Positions 25,201 through 36,990 of a stretch of 64,000 nucleotides of DNA are shown piece by piece (position 1 is the stretch's first letter; each line of letters starts with the position of its first letter). The stretch is from Platycnemis pennipes (lineage: Eukaryota; Arthropoda; Insecta; Odonata; Platycnemididae). The position numbers and the translations under genes were made by a program. The DNA is taken from positions 82,439,656-82,503,655 of the forward strand of contig OW121847.1 in NCBI GenBank assembly GCA_933228895.1, given 5' to 3'. The notes below the pieces were generated by a model. The model ran no database searches. It was not told the origin of the DNA and worked only from the letters and a program-made list of their open reading frames with translations.

Positions 25201-25750
25201 AATTATTTTTTCTTTATTTCTATGCACAGAGTTTCATTTGAAATATTAACACGAGAATAAGATGTTGTTTGTACTAATTACTTACTACATTGTGCGAACA
25301 CATTTCCCTTCAAAGGGCAGAATAGAAATTTCGAGTGTGAATATAGAAACAGTATGCTCAACAGTGAAAGCTTTTGTCCGTGATAAAGCCACTTAATTTC
25401 ATGGGAAGCAGAAAGACCCGCAGAAAAAACTATCTTGAGGTCATCTGAAAGGGTGAAAGGATGCCTTCAAAACATGAAAGAGGGTAAAAGATGATAGCAT
25501 AGGGGTTTCCTTTATCTCTCTTTTAATGCGGCTGCTGTGTAGAAGCGGTTTTTGAGGTTTATGCATGGAATGGTTTTCAATGGAACAAAAGAGATGGTAA
25601 GCTGTATACAAGCGAGGCCACGTATAAGCCAAACAAGATATCACGAAACGATTATTCATCGGATTTTCATTCGTAATCAACAGAGCGTAAACAAGGATGG
25701 ACGTGATAAAATCACGAATAGGGTAGCGCGCGAATGATACATAATGTCAT
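22279..25750. other. No gene recognised
   Basis: AT-rich sequence. A GC-richer stretch at about 22900-23370 holds two overlapping plus-strand open frames without domains. Nothing else was recognised. Confidence 0.5.
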
Positions 25751-25754
25751 GGGG

Positions 25755-25935
25755 TGAGTTCGGTTGGTGCGTTCGAAAAAGAATTGGTAAGGGCATTCCG
25801 AGTGTTCGGGTTACCGGACGTGGATGAGATTTTTTTATTGGTATACCGGTCTCTACTTGAGTACTTTTTGGAGAGCATTCGAGGACAGTACTCCGTCCGT
25901 CGGATGGGACGTTAAACCGTGGTCCCCTTGCCGCC
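25755..25935 (+). mobile_element. SINE family A, 3'-truncated copy
   Basis: The core 25886-25935 matches the 4935-4984 core of the full copy closely (CAGTACTCCGTCCGTCGG, then ACGTTAAACCGTGGTCCCC). A decayed head precedes it, with a TTCGGGTTACC B-box-like word near 25807. The similarity stops at about 25935, where a minus-strand SINE head is joined directly. Confidence 0.65.
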
Positions 25936-25937
25936 TT

Positions 25938-26001
25938 TCGGATTCGAACCCGGGCCCTCGGGATGGAAGGCCAGTACTCTAGCCACTACAATAACCCGAT
26001 A
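25938..26001 (-). mobile_element. tRNA-like SINE head joined tail-first to the family A copy
   Basis: The minus strand reads GTGGCTAGAGTACTGG (A-box-like) and then GGGCCCGGGTTCGAATCCGA (B box; GGTTCGAATCC is the textbook form). It is the same tRNA-derived head as at 4803-4868 but better preserved. It abuts the plus-strand family A core at about 25936, so two pieces of the same SINE family face each other with no spacer. An intact tRNA gene is unlikely because the acceptor stem is not visible. Confidence 0.65.
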
Positions 26002-26718
26002 CCCTTTTACACTACTCACATGTAAATAAGAGGTATAACCCAACTACTTTAAGGAATCATGTTAGACATGCATCCACGACGCACGTGAAAATGTTAGTAA
26101 GTAGGCTTAAAAAAGTTTTTCTTGGAATTTGTGATACAGGTGGGTTATTAAAAAGGTTTTGAAATAACATGCCTCATTCTGAGTCGTGAGGGCATGGAAC
26201 ATATTTCTTTAGCATTCCATATTCAATAGTATGCGCTAAAATAACCAGGATCATGATATATACCTATTCTTAGAAAGATTATAAGTATAACAATAGGGAT
26301 TGTATTAAGATTTATTTGCATAATACATATTACACGGGGACGATGATTCCAGGCTGTATGTTTTCATGAATATCATGCTAATTTTGGATAAAACTTAGCC
26401 AGAGTCGTTAAGCCTACGATGATTAATTGTGTTAAATATTAAAACGCTGTTGTGACGAAAAAACTAAATATGCAGCATCTAAACTTTTCAATATGAGTCG
26501 TGAGTTCCCAATGTGTTTCCGCCATGAAATTGTGGGGACTTAGGGATTGGAAAACGTCAAGAACTTTTTTAATTAGTGAGCAATTTGTTTGTCCCTAAGA
26601 CTCTAAAAACTTGAGGTAACTTATAAACGGAAGATATTTCATCCCGATTCCACCCTTATTAAAGATCATATGTATATGCAACACCTGGCAATAATTTATA
26701 ACTCTCTACCGAGTTTGT
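26002..26718. other. No gene recognised
   Basis: AT-rich anonymous sequence. Confidence 0.5.
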
Positions 26719-27218
26719 CGCTCATGTTATAGCTGCCATCGTTTCAGACGAAAGGAAAAGTTTTAATCCGCGCTTCATTCGTCTCTCACTCACTTCATGC
26801 ACACTTTTCCAAACTGCAACTACTCTCTCGTTATCAGCTATATTTATGTAACAAAACACGTTCGGTGAAAGTAAACTGTTAATAAGGGAAAAATTTTCAT
26901 CACGAAGGAGTTTTTTAAAATCAGTAGGCAAATAAGAAGGTCTGCCTTGATGCATACATGATTGAAGTGCTATTTTTTGCAATGCCTTTCTTGCTAAACA
27001 TATCAAATTCTATTATTTTAAAAATATTCTCTGCTTTGGATTATAACAATCAAAAAGAAAGGATCGGCATTTAAAATTGCAACGGTTCGTTTCATAATAT
27101 AAGTGTCCATGTTCAATGTCTACATCTTCAGTAAGAAGTTTAGGAAGGTGTAAATCATATACATGACCTCTACATTTTATCGCAAGCCAGCATTCAGTCA
27201 TCTCTCCTATATACCTGA
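26719..27218 (-). pseudogene. Possible SOCS-box-like coding remnant
   Basis: Two minus-strand open frames (27201-27013 and 27006-26722) are in the same reading frame, separated only by TAA TAG and one codon. Together they form about 160 codons with a mixed, protein-like composition in an AT-rich setting. The second part begins NLICLARKALQKIALQSC and about 12 residues later reads LPTDFKKLL. That spacing resembles a SOCS box (hydrophobic-rich first helix, then Leu-Pro and a Leu-rich end), the module that recruits elongins. The first part (WLAIKCRGHVYDLHLPKLL and a Cys-containing tail) was not recognised. Upstream of the first codon TTCTCAG (27219-27225, minus) could be a splice acceptor, so this may be a decayed terminal exon. 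The tandem stops make it non-functional as read. A chance frame remains possible. Confidence 0.25.
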
Positions 27219-27225
27219 GAATGTT

Positions 27226-29333
27226 GTCATTTTAATTTCCTCAATCGATCTATTTTTAATATTAATGAATTGTTCTCAAATTTTTAATACTCATAAATTG
27301 TTCTCTCGGTTTGTGTAGTTCGTTTACTTATTTTCATTCTCTTCCACCCTTGCCACTTAGCAGGCTTCCATTAGCATACAAAAGGATGATTCTCGACCAC
27401 TATCTTCCTTTTCCTTCGCGTTGTTCTCGTTTTAAATTCTTGAATTTCTTTCCATATACTATTTCCACCTGGAAAATAACAGTTATGCACGCGCGCGTTT
27501 GCCAAAGGCAGTATTTCAAAGAAAATTCCCCCATTGTCTTGGCGGTACTCTGTGAGTAAATTCCTGGCACTTAAATCAAGTTCATAGCGAGACTTCTGCG
27601 ATGTCCCATTTTCCTGAAGGATTCACTTTGATGACCCCACTTTTATCAGTGACTCCTGTAGAAACGTCTTTCTCCACACGTCAACACAGCTGACTCCCTT
27701 AACTCGTGACATATTAATCACTATTAATGAAATATCACGTCGTTGGGAATTTTGTTGAATTCCTCGTGCAGAAATAGGTACTGCATATAAGGGTTATAAA
27801 GTCTGTGAGATCTAGAGAAGCATACTCTTCTCACGCATATCCGGGGAGAGGAGGGTCTGAACATATCTAAATGATGTTCACTCAGGATTCTCAAATTGCA
27901 AAAATAACTTCCACCTACAAATATTTGCTATAAACTGCATCATAAAATAATAGTAGGTTTGGTTTTGATATCCTGACTCGAATCTTTATAAGTCACAGTA
28001 AAAATCGTATCAAAGTGAAATACTCCGTTTAGAGATTGAGCTGACGAGAACAGGTACTGACCAATTTGAAATTAAATAATTTCCCGGCAATTCAAAAATG
28101 ATTTAATGATTTTGTTTACGAAGCCTTAAATACAAGGGAAACTCCTATTGAGGGGAGGGGGTAATAGATAAGATGCAGGAGATGGATGATAATGACCACA
28201 TGATCTTCCTTCCTTCATTCTTTTCATTTTATCAAAATAATTTAAAATGTCCACTCACTGAATGAACTCATGGCCACTTTTTTTGAAGCAACTGAACTCT
28301 GATGAGTGTCATCGGTTGTTTGTGTATCGAAAATGTGCGTGAAATTTGGACGTCATCGTATAAACTGAAATTAAATATTCAATATCAACCCATCTAGTTA
28401 TCTGGTGATCGTAAAATTAACTCGGATATATGCCGGTATGATTAAAACATTTTCAATGCACACAATAGGGTGTATGAATAATTTTCAAAATTATTACTTT
28501 CCCAGAAAAAAAGTGTACTGAAAAAATTTATCCATTCCACTGACTATTTTCAATAGACCGAGGAGCCAGAAAATACCATCTGGTTAGATAACTATTCTTA
28601 TTTATAAGTCACGACGGAAAAACCATCCTATTAGCCTAATCTATACTTTCAGTTATTTTTCATTCTAATGCATAGTAATCAATGACGGTAAACATTCCCT
28701 TCTTTCGTAGATGATAGAATCGTTTTTCTCGTAAAAGTTTGTTTTCTTTTAGAAACAGGTATGTACATCAAGCTTGGAACAACATACGTGTGTTATGTAA
28801 AACTCTAATGTCTCCGCTTCAATCAAGAACCTACAAATATATTGGCAGTCGCATGTTGGGATATGTCATAGACTGTAATTGACTGACAATGACTTTTTCA
28901 AAGATCTCTTGTTTGAATCACTTTGACGAGAGCCATGTTTCTCTTCGAGGACCCAATCAGAGCTGTTATTTTTTAAGGCAAGACAGTTTATTTGAACCAT
29001 GGTGCGCTGGTATTAATAAATATTAGCAGCAGTTCTAGGCAACCACAGCTTAGGCTATTTTCACCATTTAGGACAGAGATAGGATTTCATCTCAATCAGG
29101 ATCTCAATTGATTCTCGTATGTGTTCTTCAGGTATGATGAAATCTACCCACCGTCAAGTGAAATATAGCCATAATTTAACCATACATGCGTTCACAGTAG
29201 ATAGCAGAGCGAAATAGAATAATGTGGTCTATAGATAAACATTATTATTAATACTTTTATTTATATTTTAATATTCTTCAGTTAAAATGCTCATGTTAAA
29301 ATAGTAGGTACAGGAATGAATTATTCGTAAAGA
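27226..29333. other. No gene recognised
   Basis: AT-rich sequence without supported features; the open frame 27311-27559 has no domain. Confidence 0.5.
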
Positions 29334-29365
29334 CATACCTAACTCTATGCATACCTAACTCTGAT
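29334..29365. repeat. Imperfect 16-bp tandem duplication (two copies)
   Basis: CATACCTAACTCTATG at 29334-29349 is followed by CATACCTAACTCTGAT at 29350-29365; the first 13 bases are identical. Confidence 0.75.
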
Positions 29366-31019
29366 TGCATAAACGCTTTAAGTGACGATCCCGTAAGCAG
29401 ATCCATAAGTTTTGAAAGACACCGACGGCTGGATATCGGAATTCAAGCGCGAAGTGCTTGCTAATTGGGATTAAATTTCTGAGAGGCGCAGGCACCATAG
29501 AGAATTAAGTTGGGCTTTGGGTGGGAAGTTACCCGTGCAATTCCACAAATGCATTCTTCAGATTCTGATTTCCCATGAATTGATGTTGGAATGAATTTGC
29601 GGCTTTAGTTTCTGTTTGAGGCTCATAAGTCATACAAATAATCCACAAATGAAACCATTCCGTAACAGACGCGACAGACTTATAAGAATGAAAATAATTA
29701 ATTGAAAATAATTTCTTTATTGATTCTCAATCTCTTCCTCGCAGTCATTAGCAATATTAAAGCTCTATTAATGCTCATTACCAATATTAAGCTAGTTTCA
29801 TTTCCCGATCTCCTATAAGATACTAACCACAGAATCCTCAAAAAACCTTAAATCTTTGTCAAAACATTTCAAAGGCTAATTTTCATAACTAAAAACTACC
29901 GGTTCTATCCAACAGTGTACAGTATCAGGTCATCTGCATGTCCTCTGTTTAATGAAACCGTTCGTTAGTTTGAAAATTAATTTGACAACATTTTTTACTA
30001 AGATTTACCTTATTTTGGAACTGCCATTTTACAAGCCAAGCTCTATCGAGATATGATTACTGCATAATGGTATTGCTTAATATAGAAATCCCTTCCCTGA
30101 GCAAATCACCATTTCGATGGTAGGCATCACATCAACCGTAAATAATGAAATTCAACTCTCACTACTCAATACTCACACCATGTCCTCAAATATTTGTTCC
30201 TAAGCCATTTTTCACTTCTTGATCCACAAGTGACAAAAAGAATTTAAATCTAGAGCACATGTTCAATGTTTATAAACCCTTGCCTTGGTTCCATTCTATC
30301 TCATGGCACGGAAAAATGCAAGCTAACTTTAGCTATCACACTTCCACTCGCGTGGTACTCACGAAAATCACCATGGAACTCTACGAGTGAAATTGACGTT
30401 ACTTGGCAGTACTTCAGTCCTCTAGGTAAACAGTTAAATTCTGACATCCTAAGGGTTGAGGCGTAAATCTATTCCCATAGAGTTAGTTTAGTTAGCCTGA
30501 ATTTTTACCTAAGAAATACAGACCGTCAAAAATCACAGATGTAGAAGTTTGGCCTAGGTTGTCTGGCCTTTGTCTAGTATTTAAACCCTATACACTTTTG
30601 GCCAATACTGAACGTTCAACACCGCCAAGATACCACGCAGGCTCCCTACAAATTTCACGATGGTTTTTCACTATTCACTATGAGATACGATATTCAGATT
30701 TCTTAGCTTCTATTAAAGAGTAAGAGTTAACTGAAGTGAAGAACAGACATGAATGAACTGATTATGGAACATGATAAAAGTGATGCACTGGATTTCCAAC
30801 ATTAGTTAGATTAAATATTGTATGTACACGAGGATGGCATAATGGGGGAAACTGGCTGTACCTTACTTGATTTTGAAACGAATTTCGTGGGCATTAATAT
30901 TTCTTGTATATTTAATTAAAGAAATCTTCCGCAAAGTGATTTTGTCTTCCTTTGAGTTCGCAGATTAATATTTCAGCCAATAACAAACTACAAATTCATT
31001 TTTTAATGGATAAAGCACC
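29366..31019. other. No gene recognised
   Basis: AT-rich anonymous sequence. The open frame 30266-30466 lacks recognisable domains. Confidence 0.5.
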
Positions 31020-31340
31020 CATTAAGTACGCCTTCTAACCGGACCGTTAACTACGAATCCCTACCGGAAAAAAAGTCCCTACTCGTCTAGTAGACCCTTT
31101 TCCTCTCGACTACGACCGTTGGGTGGAACGCTGAACCATGTCCCCTTGGCGTCTATCGTCAAGAATAGGCAAATGCCTACGCCATATTTCTCTCTAATCG
31201 TCCTTCTCAGATTCTCTCCTCCATTTCCTGAAAAATCCCTTTCTCTATCAAATAATCAGATCTAGGTTGCCTCCTCCTCGTCACTATTACTACAAACTAC
31301 TAATTCCTCCTAGTAAAATTCATCTCACTGAAGATTCATA
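31020..31340 (+). mobile_element. SINE family A, strongly diverged copy
   Basis: The block 31111-31180 aligns with the family core: GGGTGGAACGCTGAACC, TGTCCCCTTGGCG, CTATCGTCAAGAATAGGC. The following C/T-rich part with CAGATTCTCTCCTCC and GGTTGCCTCCTCC corresponds to the 3' third of the 4.8-kb and 35-kb copies. The tRNA-like head is not convincing here. It is the oldest looking of the four copies. Confidence 0.55.
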
Positions 31341-33374
31341 CATAGTAGCATTAACGCTGCTTAGAATAAATCTTTAGCATTTATGTATAAACGTTTGAAT
31401 GCTGAGAGTTGCTAATACCGTTTGAGATAGGATATGAGGGTCACCCCCAAGAGGATCCTCTTGAAAGGTGTGCACTTTAAAGCCCGCTCCGTTCCTGCGA
31501 GTTCTCTCCATGATGGAAGGTAATGGTGCCTGAAAAATAGTTCCCACAATTCATGTTTATAAACCTAGTGTATATGGAATTCAGGTTTTAGTTAATGTCT
31601 ACACAGTGGCTTTGCAAGCCTCAGAGCCTCGACTCTATTATCTGCCCAAGAGACCTTTCTCCTATGCCACTTTTCTACGCTTTAAATGCTAATCAAATAC
31701 AACTTCTCCACCTATTTCCAGTCCTTAATTTCGGCGCCCAAACAAGAAATTCCAAGCCAATTTTAATCTATCTAAAAATAGGAGTTCATCAAGCAAAGCA
31801 TTCAAACTCTCTTTAACAAAATGTCAAATGACCGATGTACTCTCATTTCATTTGTACTCGTGCATCGATAATGAGGATATCACTGAAGCATGATGGAACG
31901 TAAGTGAGAGTTGTAAGTTATGCAGTTTCAAAACAGTATTCAATTCAAAGTATATGAGCAGTGAAATAACGCAATTCCTTTGCCACCAGCCGAGGGAAGG
32001 CATTTGAATTACACATGGGTGGGGCTCTGTGTTCCATAGGCGTCAACCTCAAATGCACTCACAGAACAGAGCATGATGGTCAATTTTCAACTGACGTTTG
32101 GGTTGTGGAAGATGGAATGTCAGACGGACGCAGACCTAGCCTTTCCCCATAATGACTTTGACGCTTAATACATCAACCCCATTATCCATTTACCAACTTC
32201 ACCTTAGCTTGTAGTCTGTTGTGTCTACCTCCAATGCAGGGGGAAGGTTTCCGAATGAGCATCAATCACCAAAAATAGTACACTTGGTCTGCAATGTAAA
32301 TATGCTCAGGTAGCAGTTAATTGACGAAAGTGGTTTGCAAATTGATATTTGACTGCAACGACCTTCATGATTAAAGAGTGTATTATGAATTCTGTTGTGA
32401 GATGGTAAAATACTTTAGAGATTTTTTTAAACACTCGGGTTGGTAAGAAATGTTTATTTTCATGGAGATATCCACGATAAATAATAAAACCGAAAAACAT
32501 TAGGATTTGGGGCAATGCAGAGCAAAATCAGCATGTAATAATTTATCTATGGTATTGCAGAATTCCAGTCAAGAGCCGTTGCACAAAATAAGTCAAGCTT
32601 TATTTTTTCTAGAAACACTTAAAAGAACACAATACAAAGCTGATAGTATTCACTGAGGGAATACTTCCATTTATGCATTTTCATTCACGAGCAAACCACA
32701 ATTTCCGAATAAGGTGTCGAGATACGAATAATAAGTTTACAGTCGTATTCCAAAATGAAAATAATGTAATACTTCCATGATAAGTAATAACAGGCGATAC
32801 AACTCTGATTATTTCCTTAAGTATGCGTCAATACTATCCGACATATAAACATGACTGAAATAAACATCTGTACACCTGATCCTCAAAAGGCATTGAAATG
32901 TTTACTATACGACATACATTTAGCACCCTTGAGTTACAGGAGGGGAATAAAATCACTTAAGTTTCTCGTAAAACAAAGAGAAGCAAGTAATATTACTTGA
33001 CATACATACTTGAGCTAATTCTTATTCATTCGCACACTGTAGAGATAATCGATTTTAATTTATTGTGGTCCTACGTCCATAGCCATTAAGTTACCATTAT
33101 AATTGTCCAACTAGTTAAGGCGGTTTTAGATTGAAAATTATGTTTAATATTTCTAAACGCCCTCACTCATCCAGCTCTTCCACATGGTATTTTATATCTC
33201 GGCTCAAATTGTCTTCCCTATTACTTCAGCTGAATTTCTCTAAAAAACCTACCACGACCAGCAAGTCCTAGTTTGCATTCCTTGTGTAGAATAATTAGGT
33301 TTTAGGCAATTCAACTGTCAAAGTAATTCGCACCTTCTAACCTAACTAAATCTTTAGTCTTACCACAGTAAATG
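31341..33374. other. No gene recognised
   Basis: AT-rich anonymous sequence with short chance frames only. Confidence 0.5.
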
Positions 33375-33455
33375 AACAAAACCTTTACCGTAGCGGGATT
33401 GAACCCAGAAACTTCCAGTTGTACTCCTTACTTCCTAGGCAGCTATATTTTTCAA
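33375..33455 (-). mobile_element. tRNA-like (possible SINE) relic
   Basis: The minus strand has TAGCTGCCTAGGAAGTAAGG (A-box-like) about 25 bases before CTGGGTTCAATCCCGC, an excellent B box. There is no recognisable body or tail, so this may be a tRNA pseudogene or a SINE head. Confidence 0.3.
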
Positions 33456-35214
33456 CGTGTCCTACATGCTATCCTCCATATTGTAATGGAACCAAGACAA
33501 TGCAATGCATTCTACCCCCTATATATTCCCTCATTTAATTCTTCTTTATTTTCTTATTTCCCTCTTTATCATGGAAAATCTTATTTTTTCCTTTTTAGTG
33601 ATCTCCATACCGCACCACTATACTCGTTTTATAACCAATTCAGAATCATTTACATACCCTTAGTTCACTGATTAACTAGCCCACTATCATCCACAAAGTC
33701 TTATCAGATGTTTACCATCATGAAACATGGCTTAGCATTTTCTGTTTACAGATTTTATACCAGCAAGTAATTGAGCTCTTAATTTGAGCGCTAACAACAA
33801 ACCAACCTATATGTGACATTAAGTGACATGAAGCAGTCGCAGATACTTTACTTGAAGCCCATTCTGCTGTTCACAGTCATTTTTCCCCAACACTTCATGG
33901 CAAAATTTTTCCCTAATAGGATAACAACTACCATTTGATGTAATGCTTTAAGTTGGAATACATATTTCATCCACGAATTAAAAATACTAATAATATTCAA
34001 TAATTAGTAGGAATTGCAGGAATACGTATTCAAATTCTTAAAAATTATTCTTCAATTATTGAGAGAAAATACGAGAGGTAATTAAATACCTCTCCCTTAT
34101 CAAAAGTAAAAAATATTGTAGAGCTTTGCTTATGGTAGGGATACAAGATCCGAAAATTTTTAATCTGGAGTAAGTATATTGAACACACCCAAATTCCTCG
34201 TTTTTCTTTCGAGAGGCAGAAAAACTAATGAGCTGCCAAATACAAGGGTTTTCGTGGAATTTTACGAGGATGCTATTGGAAAGTCTAAATATTCTAGCTG
34301 AAACTGATCTTTTTCGAGAATTCTTTGAGGGAAAATAGTTTCTTAGCACGCCAACTTTTTCATTATAAAATATTTCTTATCAAAGGTAGCTGAAAGGAAT
34401 CAAAGGAGGCAAATCAATCCCGCGAAATCTCTTATAAAAACAACGAAGAATCCCCTTTAATACTTAATTACTTATCTGAAGTAGTCCTCTAAAGAGATAT
34501 CTAATTTTCTGACACCCTTTCCGAAATTATATATAAATCCTTTTGGTAAACTAAAAATTATATATAAAATCAAGTTATGACTCTTTTGTCACCTATGACG
34601 CACAAGCATAGGTTGTAATTATGACTTAAGTGATATTTTATTTTTCAAGGTGTGGATCTTAGTACGCAAAGGATCTATTTTAAACCTCCTTTTTCTTTTT
34701 AAAAACAAAATAAATTTTTTACATGCTTGTGCATTTTCTTTTTACTCGTGCCAGTTTACGCCACGTGTGTAGTTAAAACCAAAAGTTCTTTGTGAAAAAT
34801 TGAATTTTTCAGTGCCTCGTGTATAGTTCAACTGTCACGCCAAAAAAAATTATTTACGTCAAACAATCAGGGCTCGAATGCATCAAACACTTACTGATAA
34901 ATTAAATAATTTCATCAGTACCAAATTAGTGGTAAATGAAATCGGAATCATAAAGTTATCGCACGACTTACGACCAAGAGATGACGTAACACCTTTTGAA
35001 AGAATGTTGTTGCAAACGTAGTCTACCCAAATCTCACTCATCACCTTTCACTGATCTGGGTTCATGTCTGTTCAATCCAAAATACCTCTATAAATGGTAT
35101 TGTAAATAAATTCGAACATTAAAGGGCCGCCGAAATTTCAATAAAAACCTGCAAACTTCTCTTTTCGGGTCCGAGCTTAAGGCCACAGAGTACGTACGTC
35201 CACCGGGTTGCGGA
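33456..35214. other. No gene recognised
   Basis: AT-rich sequence. The minus-strand open frame 34056-34349 (97 codons) has no recognisable domain. Confidence 0.5.
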
Positions 35215-35535
35215 TGGTGGTTTGACCTCTATCTATAGATGTTACTGAGAGATAAGCCAGTTTATTCGTCAAATAAGCAGTCTTGGACAAAAAGCATGCC
35301 TTGTGGACAGCACTTTAAGTCCAGTGCTCCGTCTGTCGGATGGGACGTTGATCCGTGGCCCTCTTGGCGCCTATCGTAAAGATCAGGCAAATGATGACGC
35401 CGGATTTCTCTCCACCCTTTCTCCGTTCCCAAAAACTCTCTACCTCCACCCATTTACCCAACTATCCTCTCGGGAAAATGGCTTCAGTTGTTTGTCGCCT
35501 CCCCCTTTAACTATAACTACAACAAAAAGCGACGG
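35215..35535 (+). mobile_element. SINE family A, copy with intact core and 3' third
   Basis: The core at 35322-35371 reads TGTCGGATGGGACGTTGA and CTTGGCGCCTATCG, followed by CCGGATTTCTCTCCACCC (about 35400-35417). Then come ACCCAACTA and ATGGCTTCAGTTG with GTCGCCTCCCC, the same order as at 4980-5130. The tRNA-like head is not recognisable, so the copy is 5'-decayed or truncated. The 3' end is near ACTATAACTACAACAAAAA (about 35510-35528), an A-rich end expected for such elements. Confidence 0.65.
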
Positions 35536-36219
35536 CATTCCGAGGTGGCATTGGTATATCCTTGGGTAAAGTACGCGATTCAAATGAAAAGAGTACATGC
35601 AAAGATTCCGTGAATTGACGACGGGCGGCCGCTAGCAATTACGCATCATATCATCCTAAGGAGAGAGCAGTAGCTCTGCTTCAAGTGAGAGTGGAGATCA
35701 CCTTCATGTTGGTTATACGACAATCATTACAGTAAAGGCGTGCTAAGATTAACTTTAACGGCTGAAGCATTATGATGTGGAAGGCAATGGGAGACTGCCA
35801 CATTATTATCTCGAGAAGTCGCACCTACTCCACTCTAATCCTTAAGAGGACCTGATGGAACCTCTCGAAATCGTCCAGGGAAAAGTAAAGGGAAGAATAG
35901 TAAAGGTAGGTAGTGAAATATATGGAGCAAGACGTTAAGAATTTGAGTGGGAAGAGTAATTTTAACATAAAGAGGTAAGCCGATGAAAAAATTGAGTGGA
36001 GAGCTATGTCAAGCCGATCTTAGGATTGTTGTATGATGATGATGATATCTCTCTCCGAGCATTTTCTATTACTCCCATCATTGCTTTCACGTATATCTGT
36101 GCCTAAGCTAACATGCACTTTAGTACGTGCGTGCATCACAAAGACACATGAAAAATAGCCACTATTCCGGGAGACCTCATCGTGAGAGGAATTGGACCAC
36201 CAACGCATCTAGCCACATC
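35536..36219. other. No gene recognised
   Basis: Anonymous sequence. Contains a NotI-type GCGGCCGC word near 35623, unusual in this AT-rich background. Confidence 0.45.
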
Positions 36220-36990
36220 TAGTCAAGGACTCTGGTCCGTCACGGATGACAGATCCGTCATGTCGCATGAGAGACGAGGGAACGGCACAAAATTCCTTAT
36301 CATATTGACTTCCCCGTCAGCTCGCGGACCAACGTCACCCTTTTCAAAATAAATAAAAAAATAACCTTCAACCAACACAGTCTCTCGAGCACGACAAAAA
36401 GAACCCTTTTCCCTTCCCCCGACTCCTGACATCCCCCTCCGCCATCACGTCACCCTTCCCCCGCGGCCACGTTCCCACCCGTCGCTCCATGACCCCTTCT
36501 TCTCCACGCTCGCCGAATACACCCACGCCTGCACATATCTCCATTTCCGATTCCTCGAGCCTCCCTCAATATCTCCCCCACTTCTCCCTCTCACTCACTA
36601 TTCAGTCCCCACTCAGGCAATAAGGCATGGCAGAGCCTTTACCTCCCACTCGGGAGCGCGTACGTTCCGGGTGTCGAAAATTGGGTTGCCCAAATCGGGA
36701 CGTTCCCATGGTCCACAATATGGGCGGACTTCAATTTTCGGGTGACGCCGTCGTGCTGTGTGGCGTGAAAAGTGTCTCTCTCTCTCTCTCTCCACCCCCG
36801 TGTGAGAATTTTATTGCCTCCGTCTTTCATCCGTTATTTACGTCAAAGTTGGATGCATGGAGAGGGAGGTTGACTGGGGGAGAAACGGGGGTTCCCAGTG
36901 CACCCTCGCCCTCCAAGGGAAAGATTCGAGATTAAAATCAACGCCGTGGGGGTGGGTTTCCAATCCTTCGCGAACCCAACTCCAAGTTTT
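36220..36990. other. GC-rich island with (TC)n microsatellite
   Basis: G+C-rich patch with long C/T runs at 36410-36620 and frequent CpG. A (TC)n run occupies about 36775-36792. Several overlapping open frames on both strands lack domains. Could be a regulatory island, an unrecognised 5' exon, or a GC-rich repeat. Confidence 0.4.

Noticed and set aside
25938..26001. Functional tRNA gene
   Set aside because: A and B boxes are good, but no matching acceptor stem is visible and the sequence is the same head as the SINE at 4.8 kb.
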